A DNA stretch of 8,232 nt from Turicibacter sp. UBA7094 (GTDB lineage: Bacteria; Bacillota_I; Bacilli_A; MOL361; Turicibacteraceae): NCBI GenBank assembly GCA_002493395.1, contig DKYS01000099.1, forward strand, positions 1 through 8,232. The letters are read 5' to 3'. Below, piece after piece: positions 1 to 5,696 of the stretch (positions are counted from its first letter, which is position 1; the number at the start of each line of letters is the position of its first letter). The notes under the pieces were generated by a model that saw only the letters and a list, made by a program, of their open reading frames with translations, ran no database searches and was not told the DNA's origin. The translations under genes and the position numbers were made by a program.

Positions 1-411
1 CATAATTCCATCTGCCTGTGTTAATACATTATCCGGATAATTATGATACTTCGAATCATATCCTAAAAGAATTAATACAAACGTACCTAAAATGGCAAAT
101 GGAAACTCTTTTGTAATAATTGATCGCTTCACTGTTAATGGACAGATAAAGGCAGAAACTCCAACGACGACTAGTAAATTAAACATGTTTGAACCGATAA
201 CGTTCCCTACCGTAATATCATTCGCCCCTGCAAATGCTCCCGTAATACTGACTGCAGCCTCTGGAGCACTTGTTCCAAACGCGACGATAGTTAACCCAAT
301 GATTAAACTCGGGATTTTTAGTGTTTTAGCAATAGACGAGGCACCGCCAACAAACCAGTCAGCACCTTTAATTAACAAAATAAAACCAACAACTAAAATA
401 ATATAACTCAT
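1..411 (-). CDS. Ca2+/Na+ antiporter (CaCA family, YrbG-like), N-terminal 137 residues
   Basis: This is the N-terminal part of an integral membrane cation/Na+ exchanger; the rest lies beyond the left edge. It starts at ATG (409-411) behind an AAGGAT SD-like site (422-427). The first alpha repeat of the family is plain: GLTIVAFGTSAPE at residues 39-51, with the Glu that is an ion ligand in structurally known exchangers, followed by NVIGSNMFN at 70-78. Hydrophobic segments at about 2-15, 35-60, 70-90 and 105-117 fit the five-helix half of the fold. It starts 19 nt after the mntP stop with no terminator between, so it is probably co-transcribed with mntP under the Mn2+ riboswitch. Family members move Ca2+ against Na+ or H+. 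The sequence alone cannot say whether this one takes Ca2+, Mn2+ or both. Confidence 0.92.
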   Translation of the reverse strand, partial: MSYIILVVGFILLIKGADWFVGGASSIAKTLKIPSLIIGLTIVAFGTSAPEAAVSITGAFAGANDITVGNVIGSNMFNLLVVVGVSAFICPLTVKRSIITKEFPFAILGTFVLILLGYDSKYHNYPDNVLTQADGIM

Positions 412-430
412 TTAACTCACATCCTTTTTA

Positions 431-985
431 TTAACGATTTAAGAAAATACTCAGCCCTATAAGGATTAAAATAATTCCTCCGATAATCTCAGCATAATTA
501 TTTAAATACCTTCCTATCTTATTCCCCATTAATACGCCAGCATAACTAATTACAAAGGTTATCAATCCAATAATTGTGATGGCTAACACAATATTAACAT
601 TAAAAAAGGCAAACATAACTCCTACAACGAGGGCATCAATACTTGTCGCAACGGCTAAAAGTGTCAGCGATTTAATACTTAACGAATCCTGTTGGCTCCC
701 CTTGTCTTCATCATGTGAAAATGCCTCGTATAACATCTTTCCACCAATTGCTCCTAATAAGATAAGGGCAATCCAAGGGGTGAAAGCCTGAATATACTTA
801 GCAAAGCTTTGTCCACAAGCCCATCCGATAAAGGGCATTAACGCCTGAAATCCACCAAAAAATAATGCAACCTTAGCCGCCTGATTTGACGTGGCTCGTT
901 TAAGGCTTATTCCCTTGGCAATAGAAACCGTAAAAGCGTCCATGGCTAAACTCACCGCAATAAAAATTAACGTTAAAATTCCCAT
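431..985 (-). CDS. mntP: Manganese efflux pump MntP
   Basis: MntP exports Mn2+ across the cytoplasmic membrane and protects against manganese excess. The 184 residues match the usual family length and show the two-repeat layout of six helices. The acidic membrane motif occurs once per repeat: SLAMDAFTVSIAKG at 12-25 (Asp16) and ATSIDALVVGV at 113-123 (Asp117). A hydrophilic loop (about 88-105) separates the halves. The ATG (983-985) has an excellent SD, AGGAGG, 7 nt upstream. Immediately upstream lies a yybP-ykoY Mn2+ riboswitch with terminator, which supports the assignment independently, since mntP is a classic target of that riboswitch. The antiporter gene follows 19 nt after the stop, so mntP leads a probable two-gene metal-export operon. 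Confidence 0.95.
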   Translation of the reverse strand: MGILTLIFIAVSLAMDAFTVSIAKGISLKRATSNQAAKVALFFGGFQALMPFIGWACGQSFAKYIQAFTPWIALILLGAIGGKMLYEAFSHDEDKGSQQDSLSIKSLTLLAVATSIDALVVGVMFAFFNVNIVLAITIIGLITFVISYAGVLMGNKIGRYLNNYAEIIGGIILILIGLSIFLNR

Positions 986-1032
986 TAGGAAACCTCCTCC
1001 AAACCATTTAAAATGAGTCGTAAGAAAGCAAC

Positions 1033-1082
1033 AAAAAAACGAGAATCACACATAACAAAAAAAAGTTATGTATGAGTCTCGT
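1033..1082 (-). terminator. Riboswitch-controlled intrinsic terminator upstream of mntP
   Basis: On the minus strand an 18-position stem (1082-1065 with 1056-1039) has one C/U mismatch and one G-U pair, and closes an 8-nt all-U loop (1064-1057). It is followed by seven Us (1039-1033). The end lies 47 nt upstream of the mntP ATG, so termination would prevent mntP expression. The 5' arm contains the 3' P1 strand of the Mn2+ aptamer, so the two folds exclude each other. Confidence 0.88.
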
Positions 1083-1160
1083 TATTTAATATTAAGCCAG
1101 AAATTAATTTCGCGATTGTTGACCTAATCACATCAAAGATGCTAACTACTCCCTCATTCT
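1033..1160 (-). promoter_or_regulatory. yybP-ykoY manganese riboswitch with terminator platform
   Basis: The 5' leader of mntP, read on the minus strand. The 5' P1 strand ATGAG (1157-1153) is followed by the conserved loop GGAGTAG (1152-1146). A hairpin follows, CATC-TTT-GATG (1141-1131), then the conserved GGTCAACA (1124-1117). Next is a second hairpin, GAAA-TTAA-TTTC (1111-1100), flanked by ATCG and TGGCTT as in known members. The element closes with CGAGA (1081-1077), the counterpart of the family's CAAGA, and the 3' P1 strand CTCAT (1076-1072), fully complementary to the 5' strand. CGAGA and CTCAT also form the start of the terminator stem (1082-1033). Mn2+-stabilised P1 would therefore break the terminator and turn mntP on. 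Motifs are seen; the Mn2+ response is inferred from the family. Confidence 0.9.
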
Positions 1161-1188
1161 TAAACAGGTTTTAATTAATAACGAGATT

Positions 1189-1218
1189 AGTATACTATAT
1201 TTATCAACCATATTTCAA
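1189..1218 (-). promoter_or_regulatory. SigA-type promoter of the riboswitch-mntP transcript
   Basis: Minus strand: -35 TTGAAA (1218-1213), an 18-nt spacer and -10 TATACT (1194-1189). Transcription would start near 1182, about 25 nt before the aptamer P1 helix, which is where a riboswitch promoter should lie. The spacer is one base longer than ideal. Confidence 0.65.
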
Positions 1219-1316
1219 GAATGACATTCCATTTTTTGAAATATAACCTTATTATTTACAACTTCTAAAAAATTAAAACAACAATCGTAAAAATCAAGAA
1301 GATTACTTATCAAAAA

Positions 1317-1399
1317 TTGAAACTTCATATCTATTAACTAAAATTTTATCGCCTCAACGACGGAAATCTAACTTTTTCGTCTAACTAGCTAGGTATAAT
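1317..1399 (+). promoter_or_regulatory. Candidate promoter region of the NAGPA-domain gene
   Basis: There are two candidates. The upstream one is TTGAAA (1317-1322), a 16-nt spacer and TAAAAT (1339-1344). The downstream one is a perfect -10 TATAAT (1394-1399) with no convincing -35; it overlaps a near-palindrome centred on CTAGCTAG (1385-1392). A GACG...CGTC inverted repeat (about 1359-1381) lies between them. I cannot decide which is used. The remaining AT-rich stretch 1219-1316 shows no gene or clear motif. Confidence 0.4.
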
Positions 1400-1423
1400 A
1401 AAAAAATCATAGGGGGTGAGGCT

Positions 1424-2641
1424 GTGGGCCGCTATCGAAAAAGGCAACAAAAAATTTGGCTTAATCTTATTAAATATAACCTTATAACTTTACTAATTGG
1501 TGGGGGGATTTTTTATTACTATGACACCCGATCACTCGTCGAGTCACTCAATCACAAAATTGAGCAACAAAATCAAACAATTGACCAGCAACATCATGCT
1601 CAAACGTCCTTAATTGATGCTAATCACTCATTACAACAACAATTAGAGGGAGCATTACAAACAAAATCAACATTAGAAAACGAGGCGACTTCTCAGGAAG
1701 ACCAACTACTGGCTTTAACTGAACAAAATCAACAACTAAATCAAAATATTAACAGTTTGAGCCAGCAATTAGAAGAATTAACTAAACTCAATGAACAATA
1801 CGTTCTAGAGCGACCGTTAAGCGTCAACGAACTCGAAACAAAATATCGAACGTTATTAGGGGAGGCTCAAACTCAAGCCTCTGAGTTAGAAACCGCTAAA
1901 AATGAAGTTCAGAAAGAACGAGATGAGATACAAAATTATTATAATCAACTCAATGAACACTTTTATGTAAAAGACGACTTAAAAGTTAAATTGGTTGAAA
2001 CACGAACGGATGACCAACATTACTGGGTAGCGGAAGTCGTTTCCTCAGATACAACTCCCCTAAAAGGGGCCATGGCGAATGACACCTACAATGGGGACCG
2101 TGAAACCATTTCATCAATGGCCAAGCGATTAAACGCTGTCCTCGCTATTAATGCATCAGGATTTTATGCTAAGACAAACAGACCCATGGGCGCCGTTGTA
2201 CGTAATGGCCAACTGATTAGTTTAGATTCCTCTTATACTGAGGAGGTATTATCTCTTCAATCAGATGGAGACTTAGTCTTTACAACGGTCAACACAGAAG
2301 AAGAATTTAAAAATTCCGATATTGAACAAACTTTTACCTTTGGACCCATTTTAATTCGTGACGGAAATCCCGTCCCACTGACAGATAATAGTTATCATCC
2401 TAGAACAGCCATTGGACAACTCGATCACAATAGATACATCCTACTAGTTGTAGAGGGGCGCATGGAAGGAGCAAAAGGAATGAGTCTTCAAGATTTACAA
2501 CAAATCTTTTTAAATCTAGGTTGCCAAACAGCCTATAATTTGGATGGTGGTGGTTCAACGAGCCTTTACTTCCAGGGAAAACTTATTAATACCCCCTCAG
2601 ATGGGAATGAACGTGCTGTCGTTGATATGATTTATTTTTAA
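1424..2641 (+). CDS. Membrane-anchored coiled-coil protein with phosphodiester glycosidase (NAGPA/DUF2233) domain
   Basis: A 405-residue type II membrane protein. A basic N-terminus (residues 2-10, RYRKRQQK) precedes one transmembrane helix (about 12-33). A long Gln/Glu/Asn-rich coiled coil (about 36-180) follows, interrupted near RPLS at 130-133. The C-terminal domain (about 185-405) carries phosphodiester glycosidase family motifs: NASGFY (243-248), FGPILIRDG (306-314), HPRTAIG (325-331), VEGR (343-346) and YNLDGGGSTSLY (371-382). By topology the domain lies outside the cell, held off the membrane by the coiled coil. Relatives cleave sugar phosphodiesters, such as the mannose-6-phosphate uncovering enzyme, or are linked to exopolysaccharide; the substrate here is unknown. 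Translation starts at GTG (1424) behind a GGGGGTGAG SD (1412-1420), with no alternative ATG for about 200 codons. It is monocistronic and convergent with the folate genes. Confidence 0.88.
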   Translation: MGRYRKRQQKIWLNLIKYNLITLLIGGGIFYYYDTRSLVESLNHKIEQQNQTIDQQHHAQTSLIDANHSLQQQLEGALQTKSTLENEATSQEDQLLALTEQNQQLNQNINSLSQQLEELTKLNEQYVLERPLSVNELETKYRTLLGEAQTQASELETAKNEVQKERDEIQNYYNQLNEHFYVKDDLKVKLVETRTDDQHYWVAEVVSSDTTPLKGAMANDTYNGDRETISSMAKRLNAVLAINASGFYAKTNRPMGAVVRNGQLISLDSSYTEEVLSLQSDGDLVFTTVNTEEEFKNSDIEQTFTFGPILIRDGNPVPLTDNSYHPRTAIGQLDHNRYILLVVEGRMEGAKGMSLQDLQQIFLNLGCQTAYNLDGGGSTSLYFQGKLINTPSDGNERAVVDMIYF

Positions 2642-2668
2642 AAAGTAATAATCTCATATTATTTCTAA

Positions 2669-2712
2669 AAAAAAGAACAATTACGATTACTTAATCCTAA
2701 TTGTTCTTTTTT
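2669..2712. terminator. Bidirectional terminator between convergent genes
   Basis: A perfect 15-bp stem (2669-2683 with 2698-2712) continues, after one C/C mismatch, as four more pairs (2685-2688 with 2693-2696) around loop ACTT. It has a T-run in both directions: ...GTTCTTTTTT on plus and TTCTTTTTTTT on minus. It ends the NAGPA-domain gene from the left and the folate operon from the right. Confidence 0.88.
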
Positions 2713-2731
2713 ACTATCTTGTCGTATTCAT

Positions 2732-3214
2732 TTACTTATTAGATAACTTTTTCAGTGCATCTAAATTAAACGTTTGCGCCCATTCAATAGCGGTCTTCCC
2801 CTTAATTACTAATTGTGGACTAATTTCTGATAAAGGAATCATGACAAAATCACGATTAATCATATGTGGATGGGGAATAATTAACCTATCTGTTATTAGA
2901 TTTTGATCTTCATAAAGTAAAATATCTACATCAATCACACGAGGTCCCCACTTCACCTCACGAACACGTCCCAATCGATTTTCAATACTTTGGCACACAT
3001 CTAATAATTCTTCAGGAGATAAGGAAGTTTCTATTTGTATAACTAGATTCATAAAAATATCTTGATCAACATATCCCCAAGGCATCGTTTCATATAAAGA
3101 TGAACTATTTATAATCCGAATACCTTCATGATGATTCAACATTTGAACAGCATCATACAAGTATCTTTTCTTATCTCCCATATTGGATCCTAGTCCTAAA
3201 TAGGCATTTTTCAT
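2732..3214 (-). CDS. folK: 2-amino-4-hydroxy-6-hydroxymethyldihydropteridine diphosphokinase (HPPK)
   Basis: FolK transfers pyrophosphate from ATP to 6-hydroxymethyl-7,8-dihydropterin, making the substrate for FolP. In the 160-residue form chosen here, family motifs are AYLGLGSNMGD near the N-terminus, a central KWGPRVIDVDILLY (two catalytic/metal Asp residues in D-x-D) and IPHPHM. Length is typical for a single-domain HPPK. The open frame extends upstream to a GTG at 3221-3223, but that GTG is part of the SD sequence GGGGTGAG (3226-3219). The ATG at 3212-3214 lies 4 nt beyond the SD and begins MKNAYLGLGSN, so it is preferred. The SD overlaps the folB stop codon and the gap to folB is 11 nt, so folK is the last gene of the folP-folB-folK operon. 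Confidence 0.95.
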   Translation of the reverse strand: MKNAYLGLGSNMGDKKRYLYDAVQMLNHHEGIRIINSSSLYETMPWGYVDQDIFMNLVIQIETSLSPEELLDVCQSIENRLGRVREVKWGPRVIDVDILLYEDQNLITDRLIIPHPHMINRDFVMIPLSEISPQLVIKGKTAIEWAQTFNLDALKKLSNK

Positions 3215-3225
3215 TTCTCTCACCC

Positions 3226-3588
3226 CTATCTTGTGACTAATAAACTAACCGCAGCTGTCCCATTAAAATTAGTAATAGGTGGTTGCATCTTTCTAACTTC
3301 TACTTTTACATTTTCAATAGATAAATAGGTTTCAATCAATTTATTTCCAATTCGATAAGCTAATGTTTCTAATAAATCAACATGTTCACCATACATAACA
3401 TCTTCAATAATAGCATAAGCATCTGCATAGTTAATTGTTAAATTCAAAGCATCCGCTGCACCAGCCCTTGCAACACAGTTTGTCTTCATCCACACATCAA
3501 CCTTAAACTTTTGATCAAATTCATATTCATGCGGACATGCCCCATGTCGTGTCGTAAAAATCATATCATTTAACATAATTTGTTCCAT
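3226..3588 (-). CDS. folB: Dihydroneopterin aldolase
   Basis: FolB cleaves 7,8-dihydroneopterin to 6-hydroxymethyl-7,8-dihydropterin and glycolaldehyde, supplying FolK. The 120 residues match the normal length. Recognisable sites are FTTRHGACPHE at 11-21 (conserved HG, and Glu21 for pterin binding), TINYADAY with Tyr54, LLETLAYRIG at 72-81 (Glu74 in the pterin pocket) and VRKMQPPI at 98-105 with the catalytic Lys100. Tyr54 and Lys100 fall at the numbering expected from well-studied FolB enzymes. The ATG (3586-3588) starts one nucleotide after the folP TAA. Its SD, GAGGAGGA, lies within the last folP codons, so translation is probably coupled to folP. Confidence 0.95.
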   Translation of the reverse strand: MEQIMLNDMIFTTRHGACPHEYEFDQKFKVDVWMKTNCVARAGAADALNLTINYADAYAIIEDVMYGEHVDLLETLAYRIGNKLIETYLSIENVKVEVRKMQPPITNFNGTAAVSLLVTR

Positions 3589-3589
3589 C

Positions 3590-4441
3590 TTAATCCTCCT
3601 CTTTCACTTCACTTATTAATTCACTCATGACCCGAGCTGCCCGCACATTTTCAAGAACATCATGTACCCGAATGATATGAATACCTTTACTAACCGCAAA
3701 ACAGGTCGCAGCCATCGTTCCCTCAGAACGTTGACTCACATCTAAACCACCTAACAAATGTCCAATCGTCCCCTTCTTACTTACTCCAAGCAAGATTGGA
3801 TATCCAAGTTCGTGCAATTCAGAAATACGTTGTAATAATTCAATATTTCCATCAACCGTTTTAGCAAAACCAATTCCCGGATCAATAATAATTTTATCCC
3901 CAGAAACCCCAGCCTCGGTTACTAGTTGAACACTTTCCATGATTTCCTTTTTAACCATCAAAACAATGTCCTCATACTCAGTCAAATGACCATTAATTGC
4001 AGTTATACAGTTCGTTTCTTCTAAATTAGGCTTACGATTATGCATTAAGACAACATAGGCACCTGTTTGTGCCATTACCGCAGGCATTAAAGGGTCAAAC
4101 TTCGCCCCTCCAATATCATTGATTATTGTTGCTCCCGCTAAAACAGCTTGCCTCGCCACCTCCGCCTTATACGTATCAATTGAAATAGGTACATCTATTT
4201 CAGTAGATAATCGTTTAATTACCGGAATAACTCTTTCTAATTCCTCGTTCACATCAACTATATTCGATCCAGGACGGGTTGACTCCCCTCCTACATCAAT
4301 AATATCGGCTCCATCTCGAACCATTTGCTTAGCCCGTTTAACAATCTCTTCTAATTGCAGATATTTTCCACCATCTGAAAAACTATCCGGTGTAATATTT
4401 AAAATTCCCATAACTAAAGGTTTCTTATTATTTAATAACAT
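3590..4441 (-). CDS. folP: Dihydropteroate synthase (sulfonamide target)
   Basis: FolP condenses hydroxymethyl-dihydropterin pyrophosphate with p-aminobenzoate to dihydropteroate. The TIM-barrel motifs appear in order: VMGILNITPDSFSDGG, DIIDVGGESTRPG (loop 2 intact), PISIDTYKAEVA, INDIGG, VLMHN, IIDPGIGFAKT, LLGVSKKGTIG and RVHDV. The usual S-R-K triplet before the last strands reads S-K-K; the Lys that contacts pterin is kept. The longest frame would start at a TTG (4472-4474), but the SD AAGGGAG (4454-4448) lies inside it. ATG codons at 4442-4444 and 4439-4441 follow, and the second has the better 6-nt spacing, giving 283 residues. FolP leads the operon, with folB starting 1 nt after its stop. 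No pab genes or folE are next to it here. Confidence 0.95.
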   Translation of the reverse strand: MLLNNKKPLVMGILNITPDSFSDGGKYLQLEEIVKRAKQMVRDGADIIDVGGESTRPGSNIVDVNEELERVIPVIKRLSTEIDVPISIDTYKAEVARQAVLAGATIINDIGGAKFDPLMPAVMAQTGAYVVLMHNRKPNLEETNCITAINGHLTEYEDIVLMVKKEIMESVQLVTEAGVSGDKIIIDPGIGFAKTVDGNIELLQRISELHELGYPILLGVSKKGTIGHLLGGLDVSQRSEGTMAATCFAVSKGIHIIRVHDVLENVRAARVMSELISEVKEED

Positions 4442-4484
4442 CATAATCTCCCTTGTTTTCCAAATGTATTTCAACTTATTTATA

Positions 4485-4513
4485 AGTATAATTCATATCA
4501 AACGCTAAGTAAA
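4485..4513 (-). promoter_or_regulatory. SigA-type promoter of the folP-folB-folK operon
   Basis: Minus strand: -35 TTTACT (4513-4508), a 17-nt spacer and -10 TATACT (4490-4485). The start would be near 4478, giving a 5' leader of about 35 nt to the folP ATG. The -35 box lies in the distal arm of the rubrerythrin terminator. Confidence 0.7.
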
Positions 4514-4560
4514 CACAAAAAAATCGTGCTAATTAACGGCACGATTTTTTTGTGTTTACT
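4508..4560 (-). terminator. Rubrerythrin terminator, 22-bp perfect stem
   Basis: Arms 4508-4529 and 4539-4560 are perfectly complementary (22 bp) around a 9-nt loop (4530-4538). On the minus strand the core ATCGTGC...GCACGAT is followed by seven Us, a classical intrinsic terminator. The outer stem includes the rubrerythrin TAA (4558-4556), and the distal arm holds the folP -35 box. The hairpin is symmetrical, with A/T runs on both sides. Confidence 0.9.
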
Positions 4561-5152
4561 TTGTCTCACTATTCTCTAACGCCTTAAAGAATCCTTTAGG
4601 ATGTTTACAAACTGGACACATCGTTGGAGCTGCCACTCCAAAATGAATATGTCCACATACCTGACACTCCCAGGCGATAGGAGTTGCTCGTTTAAACATT
4701 GTATCCTCTTCAAACTCTTTTGCTAATGCCGCAAAACGTTGACGATGTGTTTCTTCAATTTTTCCAATTAAGCGAAACGAAGTGGCAATCTGAGGGAACC
4801 CTTCATCTTTCGCCGTTTGAGCAAATGCCGGATAAACTTCTTCATGTTCATGAGCTTCGGCATTAACTGACGCTATTATATTCTTTACCGTGTTCTCTTG
4901 ATATAAGTCGACTGGATAAGCAGCATCAATTTCAATCTCTTCTCCGTTAAATTCCTCTGCTAAATGTTGAAAGAAAATGGTAGCATGCATTCTTTCTTGA
5001 TCTGCAGTCAATTTAAAAACATCAGCCACTAAAGGATAGCCTTGCTTCCTAGCAATCCCTTCATAAAGATTATATCTATTTCGAGCTTGAGATTCCCCGG
5101 CAAAGGCTCGCATTAAATTTTTATGAGTTTGTGTTCCTTTTAAAGATGCCAT
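4556..5152 (-). CDS. rbr: Rubrerythrin (non-heme diiron peroxidase with rubredoxin-like domain)
   Basis: Rubrerythrin reduces hydrogen peroxide in the cytoplasm of anaerobes and microaerophiles, using electrons delivered through its Fe(SCys)4 site. In the 198-residue form, the ferritin-like four-helix domain supplies diiron ligands Glu20, Glu53 with His56 (QERMH), Glu99 and Glu102 (AEAHEHEE) and Glu133 with His136 (IEETH). The C-terminal rubredoxin-like domain carries Cys163-x-x-Cys166 and Cys179-x-x-Cys182. Length is slightly above the roughly 190 residues of the classical enzyme. An upstream in-frame TTG (5159-5161) directly abuts the SD GGAGG (5166-5162); the ATG at 5150-5152 has 9-nt spacing and is taken as the start. 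The gene is monocistronic with its own terminator. I find no PerR-type box in the 150 nt upstream. Confidence 0.96.
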   Translation of the reverse strand: MASLKGTQTHKNLMRAFAGESQARNRYNLYEGIARKQGYPLVADVFKLTADQERMHATIFFQHLAEEFNGEEIEIDAAYPVDLYQENTVKNIIASVNAEAHEHEEVYPAFAQTAKDEGFPQIATSFRLIGKIEETHRQRFAALAKEFEEDTMFKRATPIAWECQVCGHIHFGVAAPTMCPVCKHPKGFFKALENSETK

Positions 5153-5323
5153 TTTTTCCAACCTCCATTATCATTAGTTCGATAGTCTTATTTTGGAAAG
5201 TTAGAGGTGAAATATTCTCAAAATTAAAAGGTTGACGTTTATTCCCCTAGTTAATACCAAAATCTTTATCACCTTATTAGACATTTTCATGATTTTTTAT
5301 TTATTTCTTCTTTTCTTGCAAAT

Positions 5324-5358
5324 ATTTGTAAATTATAATTAACTTCAACATTTGTAAA
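5324..5358 (-). promoter_or_regulatory. Possible promoter/operator upstream of rubrerythrin, paired ATTTGTAAA repeats
   Basis: ATTTGTAAA occurs at 5324-5332 and 5350-5358, 26 bp apart (about 2.5 helical turns). On the minus strand they flank TATAAT (5337-5332), and the distal copy contains a -35-like TTTACA (5358-5353) at a short 15-nt spacing. The proximal copy also sits in a near-palindrome, TGCAAATATTTGTA (about 5319-5332). It lies about 175 nt before the rubrerythrin ATG. This could be chance in AT-rich DNA. Confidence 0.25.
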
Positions 5359-5473
5359 GTTATATCCTTTCTGGAATAAAAACAAATGATTTCATCCTCA
5401 AATATTAATTCTTAATTAGAAATAAGATCCTTACTTTTGATTAAATGATTTAAATCTCTATTTACTATCACAA

Positions 5474-5646
5474 CTAAGCCTCATCAACTGATACGTTGAC
5501 ATAAAAACCATAAGGCGGCAAAGATTTATCCCCACCATCGATAAACAATGATTTTCTAATCAAGAACAAAGCACTCATCTATAATCTTGCACCACAGATT
5601 GAGCATTAATCTATCTCATCGAAATTTCCTTTAACTGATTAATCAT
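5474..5646 (-). pseudogene. Possible decayed short gene with zinc-knuckle-like CxxCG
   Basis: In one minus-strand frame, ignoring two stops, the translation reads roughly SVKGNFDEID-stop-CSICGARL-stop, then a 34-residue ORF (5578-5474) containing DGGDKSLPPYGFYVNVSV. That ORF begins at an ATG with no SD. A separate strong SD, AAAGGAG (5660-5654), with 7-nt spacing to ATG 5646-5644, opens another frame that stops after 11 codons (MINQLKEISMR). Zinc-knuckle-like CxxCG plus protein-like composition across stops and a frameshift could mean a small gene that has decayed. I do not recognise the family, and chance is possible. Confidence 0.25.
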
Positions 5647-5651
5647 AAAAA

Positions 5652-5688
5652 TACTCCTTTCACAACAAGATATGTCATAAAAGGAGTA
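5652..5688 (-). terminator. Probable terminator of the 322-residue gene
   Basis: A 9-bp stem, TACTCCTTT (5688-5680) with AAAGGAGTA (5660-5652), has a 19-nt loop and is followed by UUUUU on the minus strand. It starts 8 nt past the gene's stop codon. The long loop makes it weaker than the other terminators here. Its 3' arm doubles as an SD for the 11-codon ORF at 5646. Confidence 0.5.
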
Positions 5689-5696
5689 AAAAAACG

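Larger units (their letters stand above)
5167..5696. other. 530-nt AT-rich intergenic region without an intact gene
   Basis: It lies between rubrerythrin and the 322-residue gene. It holds a terminator-like hairpin (5652-5688), a possible decayed short ORF (5474-5646) and a paired ATTTGTAAA repeat around a minus-strand TATAAT (5324-5358). The rubrerythrin promoter must lie here, but I cannot place it with confidence. The rest shows only AT-rich sequence and short palindromes such as GATTTAAATC. Confidence 0.6.

Noticed and set aside
92..406. 104-codon plus-strand open frame
   Set aside because: It lies antisense to the antiporter gene, whose alpha-repeat motif is unmistakable, and shows no family features.
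576..791. 71-codon plus-strand open frame
   Set aside because: Antisense within mntP, with no supporting motif.
3215..3223. GTG start adding three residues to FolK
   Set aside because: The GTG is part of the SD GGGGTGAG that serves the ATG at 3214.
4442..4474. TTG start adding about 11 residues to FolP
   Set aside because: The SD AAGGGAG lies inside this extension, and the extra residues precede the normal family start.
4119..4508. 129-codon plus-strand open frame
   Set aside because: Antisense to folP and running through its promoter; an artefact of the other strand's codon use.
5162..5330. PerR or SigB control of rubrerythrin
   Set aside because: I found no TTATAATnATTATAA-like box. A GGGGAA stretch near 5244 lacks a matching -35, so neither regulator is supported.
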